Notes under the pieces: generated by a model
Told to the model about the DNA's origin: nothing
Database searches by the model: none
The model's input: only the letters and a program-made list of their open reading frames with translations
Program-made: the position numbers and the translations under genes
In this document: piece after piece, positions 23,433-30,757 of the stretch
Position numbering within the stretch: position 1 is the stretch's first letter
Layout: each line of letters begins with the position of its first letter
DNA from: Streptomyces inhibens
GTDB taxonomy: Bacteria > Actinomycetota > Actinomycetes > Streptomycetales > Streptomycetaceae
Assembly: GCF_003389455.1 (NCBI RefSeq)
Contig: NZ_QUAC01000016.1
Location: 1 to 43,825 of the forward strand
Length of the DNA stretch: 43,825 bases
Reading direction: 5' to 3'

Positions 23433-24956
23433 CTACGCCGAGCCGGGCGTCGGCTCCCCGGGAGCGGAGCCGGGCGAGGCCCCCGAGGCAACCGTCCCCG
23501 CTCCCCCGGCCTGCGGAACGAGATGGTCGTCGAGCGCCTGACGGTCCACGAGCCGGCCCAGCCGCTGAGGAACGTTGCCACCCACCAGGACGATGACGAC
23601 AAGTGTCAGCCCGAAGGTGAGCACGGCGAGCGCCCGCCCCAGGGGCATGCCTTCGGCCAGATGGGCTCCCAGGACGGGCGCCACCGCCCCGCCCAGGGCC
23701 CCGACGTTGTAGACAAAGCCCAGCGAGGCGGCGCGGGTCGCGGTCGGGAAGTGGCCGGCGATGTACTTCGGCAGGATGCCGGAGATGCCCTGGCTGAGCG
23801 CCAGCAGTCCGAAGAGCAGCACGCCGAGCAGCGGCAGGCTGTCCCGCACCGCGAAGACGGGGAAGACGAAGGCGAGGGAGGCCAGCAAGGTGCACGCGTA
23901 GGCGCGCCGCGTACCAAGACGGTCGCCGACGAAGCCCGCCAGCCAGCAGCCCGCCATGGTGCCGAAGCCCGCGTAGAACATCACGTCGCCGACCTGCCCG
24001 GGGGCGTACCCGAGATCGGTCTTGAGGTAGGTGGGCAGCAGGGCCTGGATGGGCCAGCTGTAGAGGAAGGCACTGAACACGGTCACCATCAGGGCCACGT
24101 ACAGCAGCCATCCCCGGCGGCCGCCGAGCTGCACGGCGAAGGCGATCAGGCACAGCGCCGCGGCGACCGCCAGCCAGGGGACATACCCCGCGCCGACGGG
24201 CGTGAAGACGCAGAACAGCGCGACCGCGGCGGCCGCCGCCAGGACCGCGTTGGTCCAGGAGCGGACAGCTCCGGTGAACAACGGCCGGAAGGGGTTCGGG
24301 CGTTCCGCTTCCGAGCGGGTGGCGGCGCCGATCTCGTTCTGCCAGTCCCCGGCTTCCGGCAGCGATCTGCGCACCCACAGGGCGACGAGGACGGGCAGTA
24401 CGCCGATCCAGAACATCCAGCGCCAGCCCCAGTTGGGGACCACCCACTTGTACAGCTCGGCCGCGAGGACGGTGCCGCCCGCGTAACCGGAGATCAGGAA
24501 TCCGGAGGCACGGTTGCGCCATCGGGTGGGCCAGCTCTCCAGCACATACGTCACACTGGCGCTGTACTCCCCCGCCATCCCCAGCCCGATGACCAGCCGG
24601 GCGACGAACAGACTGGTGTAGCCCCAGGCGAACCCGCAGGCGAAGGTGCCGAGCGAGTAGAGCAGGATGCTGGCGATCATGGCGGCCTTGCGGCCGTAGC
24701 GGTCGCCCATCGCGCCCAGGACCGCGCCGCCCAGCCACCGGGTGATGAAGGCACCGGAGATGAGCGAGGCGGCGGTGGCGGTGCTCAGACGGAATTCGCC
24801 GGCGATCTCGGTCAGCACCAGCGTGATCAGGACGAAGTCGAAGCCGTCGAGGAGATAGCCGATCCAGGCGGCGAACATCGCCTTCCACTGGCGCGGGGTG
24901 ACCTCCTGGTACCGGCGCCGTCTGCGGTCAGGGGCGTCCACGGGGCGCGTCGTCAC
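23433..24956 (-). CDS. MFS transporter, sialic acid (NanT)-like
   Basis: A 507-residue major facilitator with twelve membrane segments. The opening KAMFAAWIGYLLDGFDFVLITLVL, the loop motif GDRYGRKAAM after helix 2 and GLGMAGEYSASVTYVLESWP are those of NanT-type sialate permeases and their aromatic acid/proton relatives. It should import a sugar acid with protons. GTG at 24956 overlaps the stop of the upstream DapA-family gene (GTGA), so translation is coupled. A sialate permease coupled to a lyase of the DapA/NanA superfamily would make a catabolic pair, but that lyase gene is internally deleted. The last 40 residues are a Pro/Gly-rich tail that runs into the decayed MgtC DNA. Confidence 0.88.
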   Translation of the reverse strand: MTTRPVDAPDRRRRRYQEVTPRQWKAMFAAWIGYLLDGFDFVLITLVLTEIAGEFRLSTATAASLISGAFITRWLGGAVLGAMGDRYGRKAAMIASILLYSLGTFACGFAWGYTSLFVARLVIGLGMAGEYSASVTYVLESWPTRWRNRASGFLISGYAGGTVLAAELYKWVVPNWGWRWMFWIGVLPVLVALWVRRSLPEAGDWQNEIGAATRSEAERPNPFRPLFTGAVRSWTNAVLAAAAAVALFCVFTPVGAGYVPWLAVAAALCLIAFAVQLGGRRGWLLYVALMVTVFSAFLYSWPIQALLPTYLKTDLGYAPGQVGDVMFYAGFGTMAGCWLAGFVGDRLGTRRAYACTLLASLAFVFPVFAVRDSLPLLGVLLFGLLALSQGISGILPKYIAGHFPTATRAASLGFVYNVGALGGAVAPVLGAHLAEGMPLGRALAVLTFGLTLVVIVLVGGNVPQRLGRLVDRQALDDHLVPQAGGAGTVASGASPGSAPGEPTPGSA

Positions 24957-25657
24957 AACAATCCGGCCTCCTCCAGCAGTCGGCGGACGGTTCGGTGCGC
25001 GGCGGCGTCGAGGGGCAGCTGCGGGGCGGCGGTCGCCGGGCAGTCGATGATGCCGAGCAGATGCAGTGCGGCCTTGAAGGCGCCGAGCGCGGAGGAGCTG
25101 CGGCCCATCGCCGTCTCGTCGCCGACGTCGGTGAGCGGGAACAGGGCGGCGAGCCGGTCCTGTCCGGCGGCGGCCGCCTGCCACCGGCCGGCCCGGGCGT
25201 GCGCGTACAGCCGCACATATCCGGCCGGGTCGATGTTCCCCAGCCCCGGTACGACGCCGTCCGCGCCCGCCAACAGGGCGCCGTCCACGGACAGTTCCGA
25301 CCCGGTGAGCACGGAGAAGTCCCGGCCGGCAGCGGGTAACCGGACGAGCAGCCGCCGCAGCGCCCCCTCGTCCCCGCTGCGGGCGGTCGCCATGTCGATG
25401 GCGCCGGCCAGCACGGGCAGTCGCCCGCTCGCGGCGTCGACCACCGTCTCGATGACGGTGCGTCGTTGGATGTCCGACAGGCAGGCGGCCTCCCCGGTGG
25501 AGCCGAGCACGAACAGGCCGTCCACCCCGGCGTCGACGAGGTGCTCCACGAGCGCGGCCGGCGACCGCACATCGACCTGGCCGCTCTCGGTGAGCGGGGT
25601 GCACAACGGACGCACAACTCCGGTGAGGGGCGCGGGAAAGGGCGAGGCAAACGGCAT
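24953..25657 (-). CDS. DapA/NanA superfamily protein with deleted active site, probably inactive
   Basis: A 234-residue member of the dihydrodipicolinate synthase / N-acetylneuraminate lyase superfamily, where about 300 is usual. The first part is normal: LTGVVRPLCTPLTESG, FVLGSTGEAACLSDIQR (the pyruvate-binding GSTGE) and PVLAGAIDMATAR. The sequence then jumps straight to SGDEGALRRLLVR, which in the family follows the Schiff-base lysine (K-D-S-S-G-D). About 65-70 residues, carrying the catalytic tyrosine and that lysine, are absent, yet the frame is preserved (junction near 25376-25385). The protein cannot form the pyruvate imine. It is kept as a reading frame translationally coupled to the permease. 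ATG at 25657 is chosen; TTG at 25711 is possible. Confidence 0.75.
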   Translation of the reverse strand: MPFASPFPAPLTGVVRPLCTPLTESGQVDVRSPAALVEHLVDAGVDGLFVLGSTGEAACLSDIQRRTVIETVVDAASGRLPVLAGAIDMATARSGDEGALRRLLVRLPAAGRDFSVLTGSELSVDGALLAGADGVVPGLGNIDPAGYVRLYAHARAGRWQAAAAGQDRLAALFPLTDVGDETAMGRSSSALGAFKAALHLLGIIDCPATAAPQLPLDAAAHRTVRRLLEEAGLL

Positions 25658-25730
25658 GGCGTCCGGCTTTCTGCCGTACGGTCCTGTCCGGAAGAGCACC
25701 GAGAAGAGCAACGCCCGGCAAGCTGGACAT

Positions 25731-25740
25731 TGGACGTCCT
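25731..25740. promoter_or_regulatory. palindrome GGACGTCC upstream of the DapA-like gene
   Basis: A perfect 8-base palindrome (25732-25739) with a nearby half repeat GGACAT (25725-25730), 75-84 bases before the DapA-like start. It resembles GntR-type operators in size; no GntR gene is in the window. Confidence 0.35.
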
Positions 25741-25861
25741 ACCTCGTCGGTGCTATCGGTGAATCTGGCCCGACCGCGACGCCCTGTCAAGACCGCATAC
25801 CGCCCCCCATGTCGCCCACTGACGGCCAATAGGAAGGCCAAGAGGACGGCCAAGATCCCCG

Positions 25862-25890
25862 TTGACGGGACGACGGCGACTGCCTAGGGT
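25862..25890 (+). promoter_or_regulatory. housekeeping promoter of the saccharopine-dehydrogenase-like gene
   Basis: TTGACG (25862-25867), 17 bases, TAGGGT (25885-25890): close to the HrdB consensus, 39 bases before the start codon. Confidence 0.75.
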
Positions 25891-25929
25891 CCGGAATCCA
25901 GGTCAAGAGGGCAGTCGAGAGGGCGGACG

Positions 25930-27120
25930 ATGCGACGGCAGGACACCTCCGGACGGGCTCATGACCTCGTCCTCTACGGCGCCACCGGTTTCGCCGGCTC
26001 TCTCACCGCCGAATATCTCGCCGCGCACGCCCCCAAGGGCTGCCGCTGGGCGCTGGCCGGGCGCAACACCGCCAAACTGGAGCGCCTGCGCGACCGGCTG
26101 GCGAAGATCGACCCGGCCTGCGCCGATCTGCCCCTGCTGCGGGCCGACAGCGGCGACCCGGACGCACTGCGCGCCCTCGCCGCCGGCACCCGGGTGCTGG
26201 CGACGACCGTCGGCCCGTATCTGGTCCACGGTGAACCCTTGGTCGCCGCCTGCGCCGCGGCCGGCACCGACTACGTCGACCTGACCGGCGAGCCGGAATT
26301 CATCGACCGTATGTATCTGCGGCACGATGCGACGGCCCGCACCTCTGGCGCGCGCCTGGTACACGCCGGAGGGTTCGACTCCGTCCCGCACGACCTGGGT
26401 GTCCTCTACACCGTGGGGCTCCTCCCCGAGGGCGTCCCGCTGCGCATAGACGGCTTCGTACGCACCAACGCCACATTCTCCGGCGGCACTCTGGCCTCCG
26501 CGCTCACCGTCGCCTCGCGTCCGGTGGCCATGGCGCGGGCCGCCCGCGAACGGCAGCGGGCCGAGCCGCGACCCAAGGGGCGCACGGTGCGGGCGCCGTT
26601 GGGCCCGCCGATCAGGAGCAGCGAGACACGCACCTGGGGCGTACCGCTGCCGACCCTCGACCCGCAGATCATCGCCCGCTCGGCCGCCGCTCTGGACCGC
26701 TACGGCCCCGACTTCCGCTACCGCCACTACGCAGGGGTCCGGCGGCTGCCGATCGCCGTCGGCGGGGCGCTGGGCGCGGGGGCGCTGTGCGCGCTCGCCC
26801 AGGTGCCGCCCGCGCGGCGCTGGCTGTCGGGCCGTCTGGAGCCGGGCGACGGTCCGAGCCCCGAGCGCCGCGCACGCAGTTGGTTCACGGTGCGCTTCGT
26901 CGCCTCCGGCGGCGGCAAACGCCTGATCACCGAGGTCTCGGGCGGCGACCCCGGCTATGAGGAGACGGCGAAGATGCTCGCCGAGTCGGCGCTCAGCCTG
27001 GCCTTCGACGACCTGCCGGAGACCGCGGGCCAGGTGACGACCGCGGTCGCCATGGGGGACGCGCTGACGGCCCGCCTCCAAAAGGCGGGGATCACCTTCC
27101 GCGTCGTCCGGGAGCAGTAG
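25930..27120 (+). CDS. saccharopine dehydrogenase-like NADP-binding oxidoreductase
   Basis: A 396-residue protein with an N-terminal Rossmann fold (DLVLYGATGFAGSLTAEYLA, residues about 12-31; WALAGRNTAKLERLR as the NADP-selecting strand) and a C-terminal domain with KRLITEVSGGDPGYEETAKM. This is the trans-acting enoyl reductase / saccharopine-dehydrogenase-like group; mycobacterial members reduce polyketide-derived lipids, while most others are uncharacterised. HAGGFDSVPHDLG is a conserved family signature. ATG at 25930 has a weak GAGGGCGG site. It is single, with its own clear promoter, and converges with the endonuclease V gene. Confidence 0.88.
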   Translation: MRRQDTSGRAHDLVLYGATGFAGSLTAEYLAAHAPKGCRWALAGRNTAKLERLRDRLAKIDPACADLPLLRADSGDPDALRALAAGTRVLATTVGPYLVHGEPLVAACAAAGTDYVDLTGEPEFIDRMYLRHDATARTSGARLVHAGGFDSVPHDLGVLYTVGLLPEGVPLRIDGFVRTNATFSGGTLASALTVASRPVAMARAARERQRAEPRPKGRTVRAPLGPPIRSSETRTWGVPLPTLDPQIIARSAAALDRYGPDFRYRHYAGVRRLPIAVGGALGAGALCALAQVPPARRWLSGRLEPGDGPSPERRARSWFTVRFVASGGGKRLITEVSGGDPGYEETAKMLAESALSLAFDDLPETAGQVTTAVAMGDALTARLQKAGITFRVVREQ

Positions 27121-27144
27121 CCGGAACCCGCACCGGCCCCGCCG

Positions 27145-27849
27145 TCACGTGCTCGCGAGCGCCCTGCGGCACAGCGAGTCGGCGGCCCGGGTCGTCTCCG
27201 GAAGGCGGTATGCGGCCGCCAGATGGAGCGTATGCGCGCAGGCCCGGTCGAGGCCGACGCGGTGCCCCACGGAGACAAAGACCGGTTTGACGCCCTTTTG
27301 GGTACGCAACGCACGTCCCACCTCCTCGGCTCCGTCCAGGAGCGGAGAGGTGGCCCCGCGGTCCGGCCCCGGTGGCTCGTACCGGAAGGTGAAGGGGTTC
27401 TTGGCGACGCCGATGGTGGGCAGCCCGGTCAGCACCCCGAGATGGCTGGCCAGCCCGAAGCGGCGCGGGTGGGCCAGCCCGTACCCGTCGCAGACCACGA
27501 GGTCAGGGGTGCGGGTGAGGCCGGCGAGGGCGTCGAGCACGGTGGGAATCTCACGAAAGGCGAGCAGGCCGGGAACATAGGGGAAGGAGACCTGCCCCAC
27601 GGCCGTGGCCTCGTCGACGACGGCCAACGTACGGGCATCCAGCGCGACGGCGGCCGCGGCGACGACATCGCGCGCGTCGTCGTAGGCGACATCCACCCCG
27701 ACCACCGTGCCCTCGAAGCCCGGTTCCGGACCGGGCTCATCGAGCCGTACGTGGCGGCGCAACCGGTCCTGGACCGCGCGCGCCTGGGATTCGTCGGCCG
27801 GCCAGTGCCGTAGTTCGTCGTCGCGGGAGATCATTCCGGGAGTGTCCAT
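27145..27849 (-). CDS. nfi: endonuclease V (deoxyinosine 3'-endonuclease)
   Basis: A 234-residue nuclease of the endonuclease V family, which nicks DNA one base 3' of deoxyinosine and so starts repair of deaminated adenine. The metal-binding core is present: GTVVGVDVAYDDA (first Asp), FPYVPGLLAFREIPTVLDAL (Glu in FRE), CDGYGLAHPRRFGLASHLGVL (second Asp) and TIGVAKNPF (catalytic lysine). The DGYG reading differs slightly from the commoner DGHG/DGQG. ATG at 27849 has TAGCGT ten bases upstream and no good ribosome site; ATG at 27834 is an alternative. No damage-type promoter was found in front of it although one faces the other way about 110 bases upstream. Confidence 0.9.
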   Translation of the reverse strand: MDTPGMISRDDELRHWPADESQARAVQDRLRRHVRLDEPGPEPGFEGTVVGVDVAYDDARDVVAAAAVALDARTLAVVDEATAVGQVSFPYVPGLLAFREIPTVLDALAGLTRTPDLVVCDGYGLAHPRRFGLASHLGVLTGLPTIGVAKNPFTFRYEPPGPDRGATSPLLDGAEEVGRALRTQKGVKPVFVSVGHRVGLDRACAHTLHLAAAYRLPETTRAADSLCRRALAST

Positions 27850-27907
27850 GGTGGCCGCAACGCTACCGAACCGGTGATCGAGCCCCTGATGGAGACCGTG
27901 ATCGGCC

Positions 27908-27961
27908 GGATCGGCTGCTCCGGGCCGCTGTCGGCGGATCGGCTGCCCCCGGCCCGCTGTC
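27908..27961. repeat. 25/26-bp direct repeat ending in a -35-like element
   Basis: GGATCGGCTG(C/T).C..GGCC.GCTGTC occurs at 27908-27932 and 27936-27961. The second copy ends in the CTGTC of the damage-type promoter; the first ends in CTGTCGG, so the -35 element may have been duplicated. Confidence 0.55.
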
Positions 27962-27979
27962 AGTGGCCCTCGGTACCGT
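27957..27979 (+). promoter_or_regulatory. DNA-damage type promoter before the asnC relic
   Basis: CTGTCAGTG (27957-27965), eight bases, TACCGT (27974-27979): one change from TTGTCRGTG-8-TANNNT. A GTG start follows seven bases later. Confidence 0.7.
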
Positions 27980-27986
27980 GGTGAGC

Positions 27987-28295
27987 GTGACCCCAGCCGC
28001 TGTTGACGTGGACGCTATGGATGCTGTGGACGCTCTCGACTGCCGGATCATCGCTGCCCCGCCGGTCGACGGGCGTGCTTCGTGGCGGCGGATCGCGTCG
28101 GTGCTCGACAGCGGGAGCGGGAGCGTACGGTCGCCCGCCGGAGCGGCTGGCCCAGCTGATGCTGGCGGAGCTGCCCGCGCTGCCCGAGGTGGTCTCGCAG
28201 CATGTGCCGCCGGTGTGCGGTATTTCCGTACGGTGCACGAGTGGCACCCGCACATCCTGGACTCGGAGATTCGCCCCTCGCCCCACGCCCCCTGA
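27987..28295 (+). pseudogene. Lrp/AsnC family regulator, deleted and frameshifted
   Basis: From GTG at 27987 the frame reads DAVDALDCRIIAAPPVDGRA, then SWRRIASVLD, which is the N-terminal helix-turn-helix start of actinobacterial AsnC regulators (DALDRRIIAALQVDGRASWRRIA). The next element, ERTVARR (28121-28141), is in another frame. Most of the protein is then missing: RLAQLMLAELPALPEVVSQ (28144 onward) and VRYFRTVHEWHPHILDSE (28215-28268), in two further frame changes, are the end of the AsnC effector domain. Thus a deletion of the middle plus at least two frameshifts. The promoter in front is intact. The relic ends just before the amidase gene, so it may now act as its leader. Confidence 0.75.
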
Positions 28296-28312
28296 CATCA
28301 CCAGAGGTCTCC

Positions 28313-29734
28313 ATGCCCAACGCTCTCCACCAGCTCGACGCCACCGACCTCGCCGCCCGGTTGCGCCGCCGCGACATCTCCGCCCGGGAGGTCGTACAGG
28401 CCCATCTGGACCGCATCGAACAGGTCAATCCGGCCGTCAATGCCATCGTCACCCTCGACCCCGAGGGCGCACTCGCCGCCGCCGCACAGGCCGACGAACG
28501 CCTCGCCCGAGGTGCCGCCGTCCCGCCCCTGCACGGCCTGCCGATCGCCTTCAAGGACACCCACCTCACCCGCGGTATGCGCACCACGTACGGCTCACCG
28601 CTCTTCGCCAACCACATCCCCGACGAGGACGACCTGCTGGTCGACCGGCTGCAACGGGCCGGCGCCATCCGCCTCGGCAAGACCAACGTCCCCGAATTCG
28701 CCGCCGGTTCACACACCTTCAACCCGGTCTTCGGCACCACCCGCAATCCGTACGACACCACGCGTTCGGCGGGCGGCAGCAGCGGAGGCGCCGCCGCGGC
28801 GCTCGCGGCCGGGATGCAGCCCCTCGCCGACGGCAGCGACATGGGCGGCTCACTGCGCAATCCCGCGTCCTTCTGCAATGTGGTCGGGCTGCGGCCGACG
28901 CCGGGACGCGTCCCCCCGCACCCCGGCGCCAACCTGTGGGACACCCTCTCGGTCCCCGGCCCCATGGGGCGGACCGTCGCCGACACCGCGCTGCTGCTGT
29001 CGGCCATGGCCGGCCCGGATCCGCGCTGCCCCATCAGCCTGGAGACCCCCGGTGACGCGTTCCGGGCGCCGCTCGACCGCGAACTACGCGGGCTGCGGGT
29101 CGCCTGGGCACCCGACCTGGGGGGATTCGCGCCGGCCGACCCGGACGTTCTCGCCGTTCTGGAGCCCCAGTTGAGGGTCCTGGAAGAACTCGGCTGCCAT
29201 GTCGAGGCCGCCTGCCCGGACCTCACCGGCGCCGACGAGACCTTCCGTACGCTGCGGGCGCACAGCTTCGACCTTGCGTTCGGCGAGCTGCTCGACTCCG
29301 GCCGGCAGGCGCTCAAACCCAGCCTCGTCCGGAACATCGAGCAGGGCCGCCGACTGACCACCGCCGACCTCACCACCGCCACCGCGACCCGCAGCCAACT
29401 GCACCTGCGCACGCTGGACTTCTTCTCCCGGTACGACCTCCTCCTCGCCCCGGTCAGCCAAGTCACGCCGTTCGACGCCGAGCTGGAGTATCCGCGGGAG
29501 GTCGCCGGCCAACCCACGCACACGTATCTGGACTGGATGCGTTCGGCCTACCTGATCTCTGTCCTCGGGGTACCCGCCCTTTCGGTACCCGCCGGGTTCA
29601 CCCCGGGCAGCCTGCCCGTGGGGCTGCAGTTCATCGGGGCGCCGCGCGCCGATCTCGCCGTCCTCCAGGCCGGCCATGCGTACGAGAGCGCAACACAGCA
29701 CGGACGGCGCCGCCCGGACCTGCCTACGACCTGA
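28313..29734 (+). CDS. amidase signature family amidohydrolase
   Basis: A 473-residue amidase signature enzyme. The catalytic triad is visible: lysine in GLPIAFKDTHLT, the cis-serine in GSDMGGSLRNPA and the nucleophile region around TTRSAGGSSGGAAAALAAGM (the Gly/Ser signature near residues 147-166). It hydrolyses an amide, type unknown; the family includes indoleacetamide, nicotinamide and aryl amide hydrolases and the GatA subunit. No GatB/GatC genes are beside it, so a stand-alone catabolic amidase is likely. ATG at 28313 has AGAGG six bases upstream. Transcription probably starts at the damage-type promoter upstream of the dead asnC gene unless another promoter lies inside the relic. Confidence 0.9.
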   Translation: MPNALHQLDATDLAARLRRRDISAREVVQAHLDRIEQVNPAVNAIVTLDPEGALAAAAQADERLARGAAVPPLHGLPIAFKDTHLTRGMRTTYGSPLFANHIPDEDDLLVDRLQRAGAIRLGKTNVPEFAAGSHTFNPVFGTTRNPYDTTRSAGGSSGGAAAALAAGMQPLADGSDMGGSLRNPASFCNVVGLRPTPGRVPPHPGANLWDTLSVPGPMGRTVADTALLLSAMAGPDPRCPISLETPGDAFRAPLDRELRGLRVAWAPDLGGFAPADPDVLAVLEPQLRVLEELGCHVEAACPDLTGADETFRTLRAHSFDLAFGELLDSGRQALKPSLVRNIEQGRRLTTADLTTATATRSQLHLRTLDFFSRYDLLLAPVSQVTPFDAELEYPREVAGQPTHTYLDWMRSAYLISVLGVPALSVPAGFTPGSLPVGLQFIGAPRADLAVLQAGHAYESATQHGRRRPDLPTT

Positions 29735-29883
29735 TCCCGACGGCCACCCCTCGACCGGAACCCCTGCGCACCCCGAACCCCACACGCGCCCACGGAAAAC
29801 GCCACCTTGGCTGCCCGGGCCGCCCATGCCGCCTTGACGATGCTGCGCCGACGAGGACGCGATCGCGCAGAGCCGCCCTGGCC

Positions 29884-29909
29884 TGCGCCTTCCCTCTCGG
29901 GAGGGCGCA
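29884..29909. terminator. hairpin between the amidase and YciI genes
   Basis: An 11-bp stem with one wobble and a TCTC loop, 150 bases past the amidase stop and 23 bases before the YciI -10 box. The rest of 29735-29944 shows nothing else. Confidence 0.5.
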
Positions 29910-29932
29910 ACGGCACCGCCCGACGGCTCCTC

Positions 29933-29938
29933 TATATT
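29933..29938 (+). promoter_or_regulatory. -10 box of the YciI gene, leaderless type
   Basis: TATATT ends six bases before the ATG at 29945, with no ribosome site; typical of Streptomyces leaderless transcripts. Confidence 0.5.
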
Positions 29939-29944
29939 GCAGCT

Positions 29945-30244
29945 ATGTTCGTATTGGAACTCACCTACACCGCGCCCATCGAACGCGTCGACGCCGCCCT
30001 TCAGGAGCACGTGGAGTGGCTGCAGAAGGAGTACGCCGCCGGGCACTTCATCGCCGCCGGACGCAAGGTCCCGCGCGACGGTGGCGTGATCCTCGCCGCC
30101 GGGATGGACCGGGCAACCGTGGAGCGGATCGTGGCCGAGGACCCGTTCACCCTCGCCGGGGTGTGCGAGTACCGGATCACCGAGTTCGTGGCGACGACGA
30201 CCGCGCCGGCTCTGGAGGGATACCGGGAGCAGCTGCCGTCCTGA
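29945..30244 (+). CDS. YciI family protein
   Basis: A 99-residue protein with the ferredoxin-like YCII fold: MFVLELTYTAPIERVDAALQEHVEWLQKEY, then GHFIAAGRKVPRDGGVILA and VERIVAEDPFTLAGVCEYRITEF. The His in QEHVEWL and Asp in AEDPF are the conserved putative active-site pair. Family members are dehydrochlorinase-like or of unknown function. The start is fixed by the family N-terminus, and the TATATT box six bases upstream supports it. Confidence 0.88.
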   Translation: MFVLELTYTAPIERVDAALQEHVEWLQKEYAAGHFIAAGRKVPRDGGVILAAGMDRATVERIVAEDPFTLAGVCEYRITEFVATTTAPALEGYREQLPS

Positions 30245-30757
30245 GGACCCGCTCCGGTTCCACTCGGGCGACAGGTGCCGCCGACCGGTGGCCGCCGCCT
30301 CCACCACCACCAGTTCCCGGCTCCACAACCAGCGCTGCCACGCCGCGGTCCGTACGTCCTCGTGACGGGCGACTGCCGTAGTGGCGACGTAACGCTCCCG
30401 ATCAGCGACCGGAAGATCGTCTTCCAAGGCCCGGCTGGGCGTGAACCAGTGCGTGGTGGACCCGCGCAGCACACGACAGAGCTGCAGTTGTTGCGGAGCG
30501 ACGACTACGGCGGTCGATACGACGGTCCGTACGGCGATCGCCGGGGCGATCAATGGGGCGGTCGCCACCACGCCAAGCGCGCCGGCCGGGAGCAGGATCC
30601 GGACTGGAGGAGAAGGAGTCAGGGAACGACATGGGCGAGGAAGGCTCCTGAGCTGAGTGGCGCACCGACGACACCCGGCGGCTCTCTCTGCCTCTACCGC
30701 CGGGCGGAGTACTTTTGACCGCTGCCCGCCAGCTCAGGAAACGCCCATGCGGCGCTT
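30245..30757. other. 513-bp interval without a supported gene
   Basis: Both strands stay open over long stretches, for example plus 30275-30718 (PYVLVTGDCRSGDVTL..., ending in a Gly/Arg/Asp-rich segment) and a minus frame opening at 30571 (MVATAPLIAPAIAVRTVV...). Neither has a clear ribosome site or a recognised family, and third-position bias does not choose between them. A small unknown gene or decayed coding DNA are both possible. Confidence 0.3.
30674..30704 (+). terminator. hairpin followed by a T-run
   Basis: Perfect 8-bp stem CCCGGCGG / CCGCCGGG with a 15-base loop; TTTT follows nine bases later on the plus strand. It could end a rightward transcript from the YciI gene, and it also lies 54 bases past the sugar porter stop on the minus strand. 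Confidence 0.5.

Noticed and set aside
24953..25657. Functional dihydrodipicolinate synthase or sialate lyase
   Set aside because: The Schiff-base lysine and catalytic tyrosine region is absent.
23331..25832. 833-codon plus-strand frame over the MFS and DapA-like genes
   Set aside because: Composition is that of an antisense shadow and it crosses two coupled real genes and a promoter region.
27850..27960. Damage-type promoter for endonuclease V
   Set aside because: A TAGCGT box exists ten bases before the ATG but the sequence nine bases plus spacer upstream does not resemble TTGTCRGTG.
30275..30718. 147-codon plus-strand gene
   Set aside because: No convincing ribosome site or family, and an equally plausible frame exists on the other strand; left as unassigned interval.
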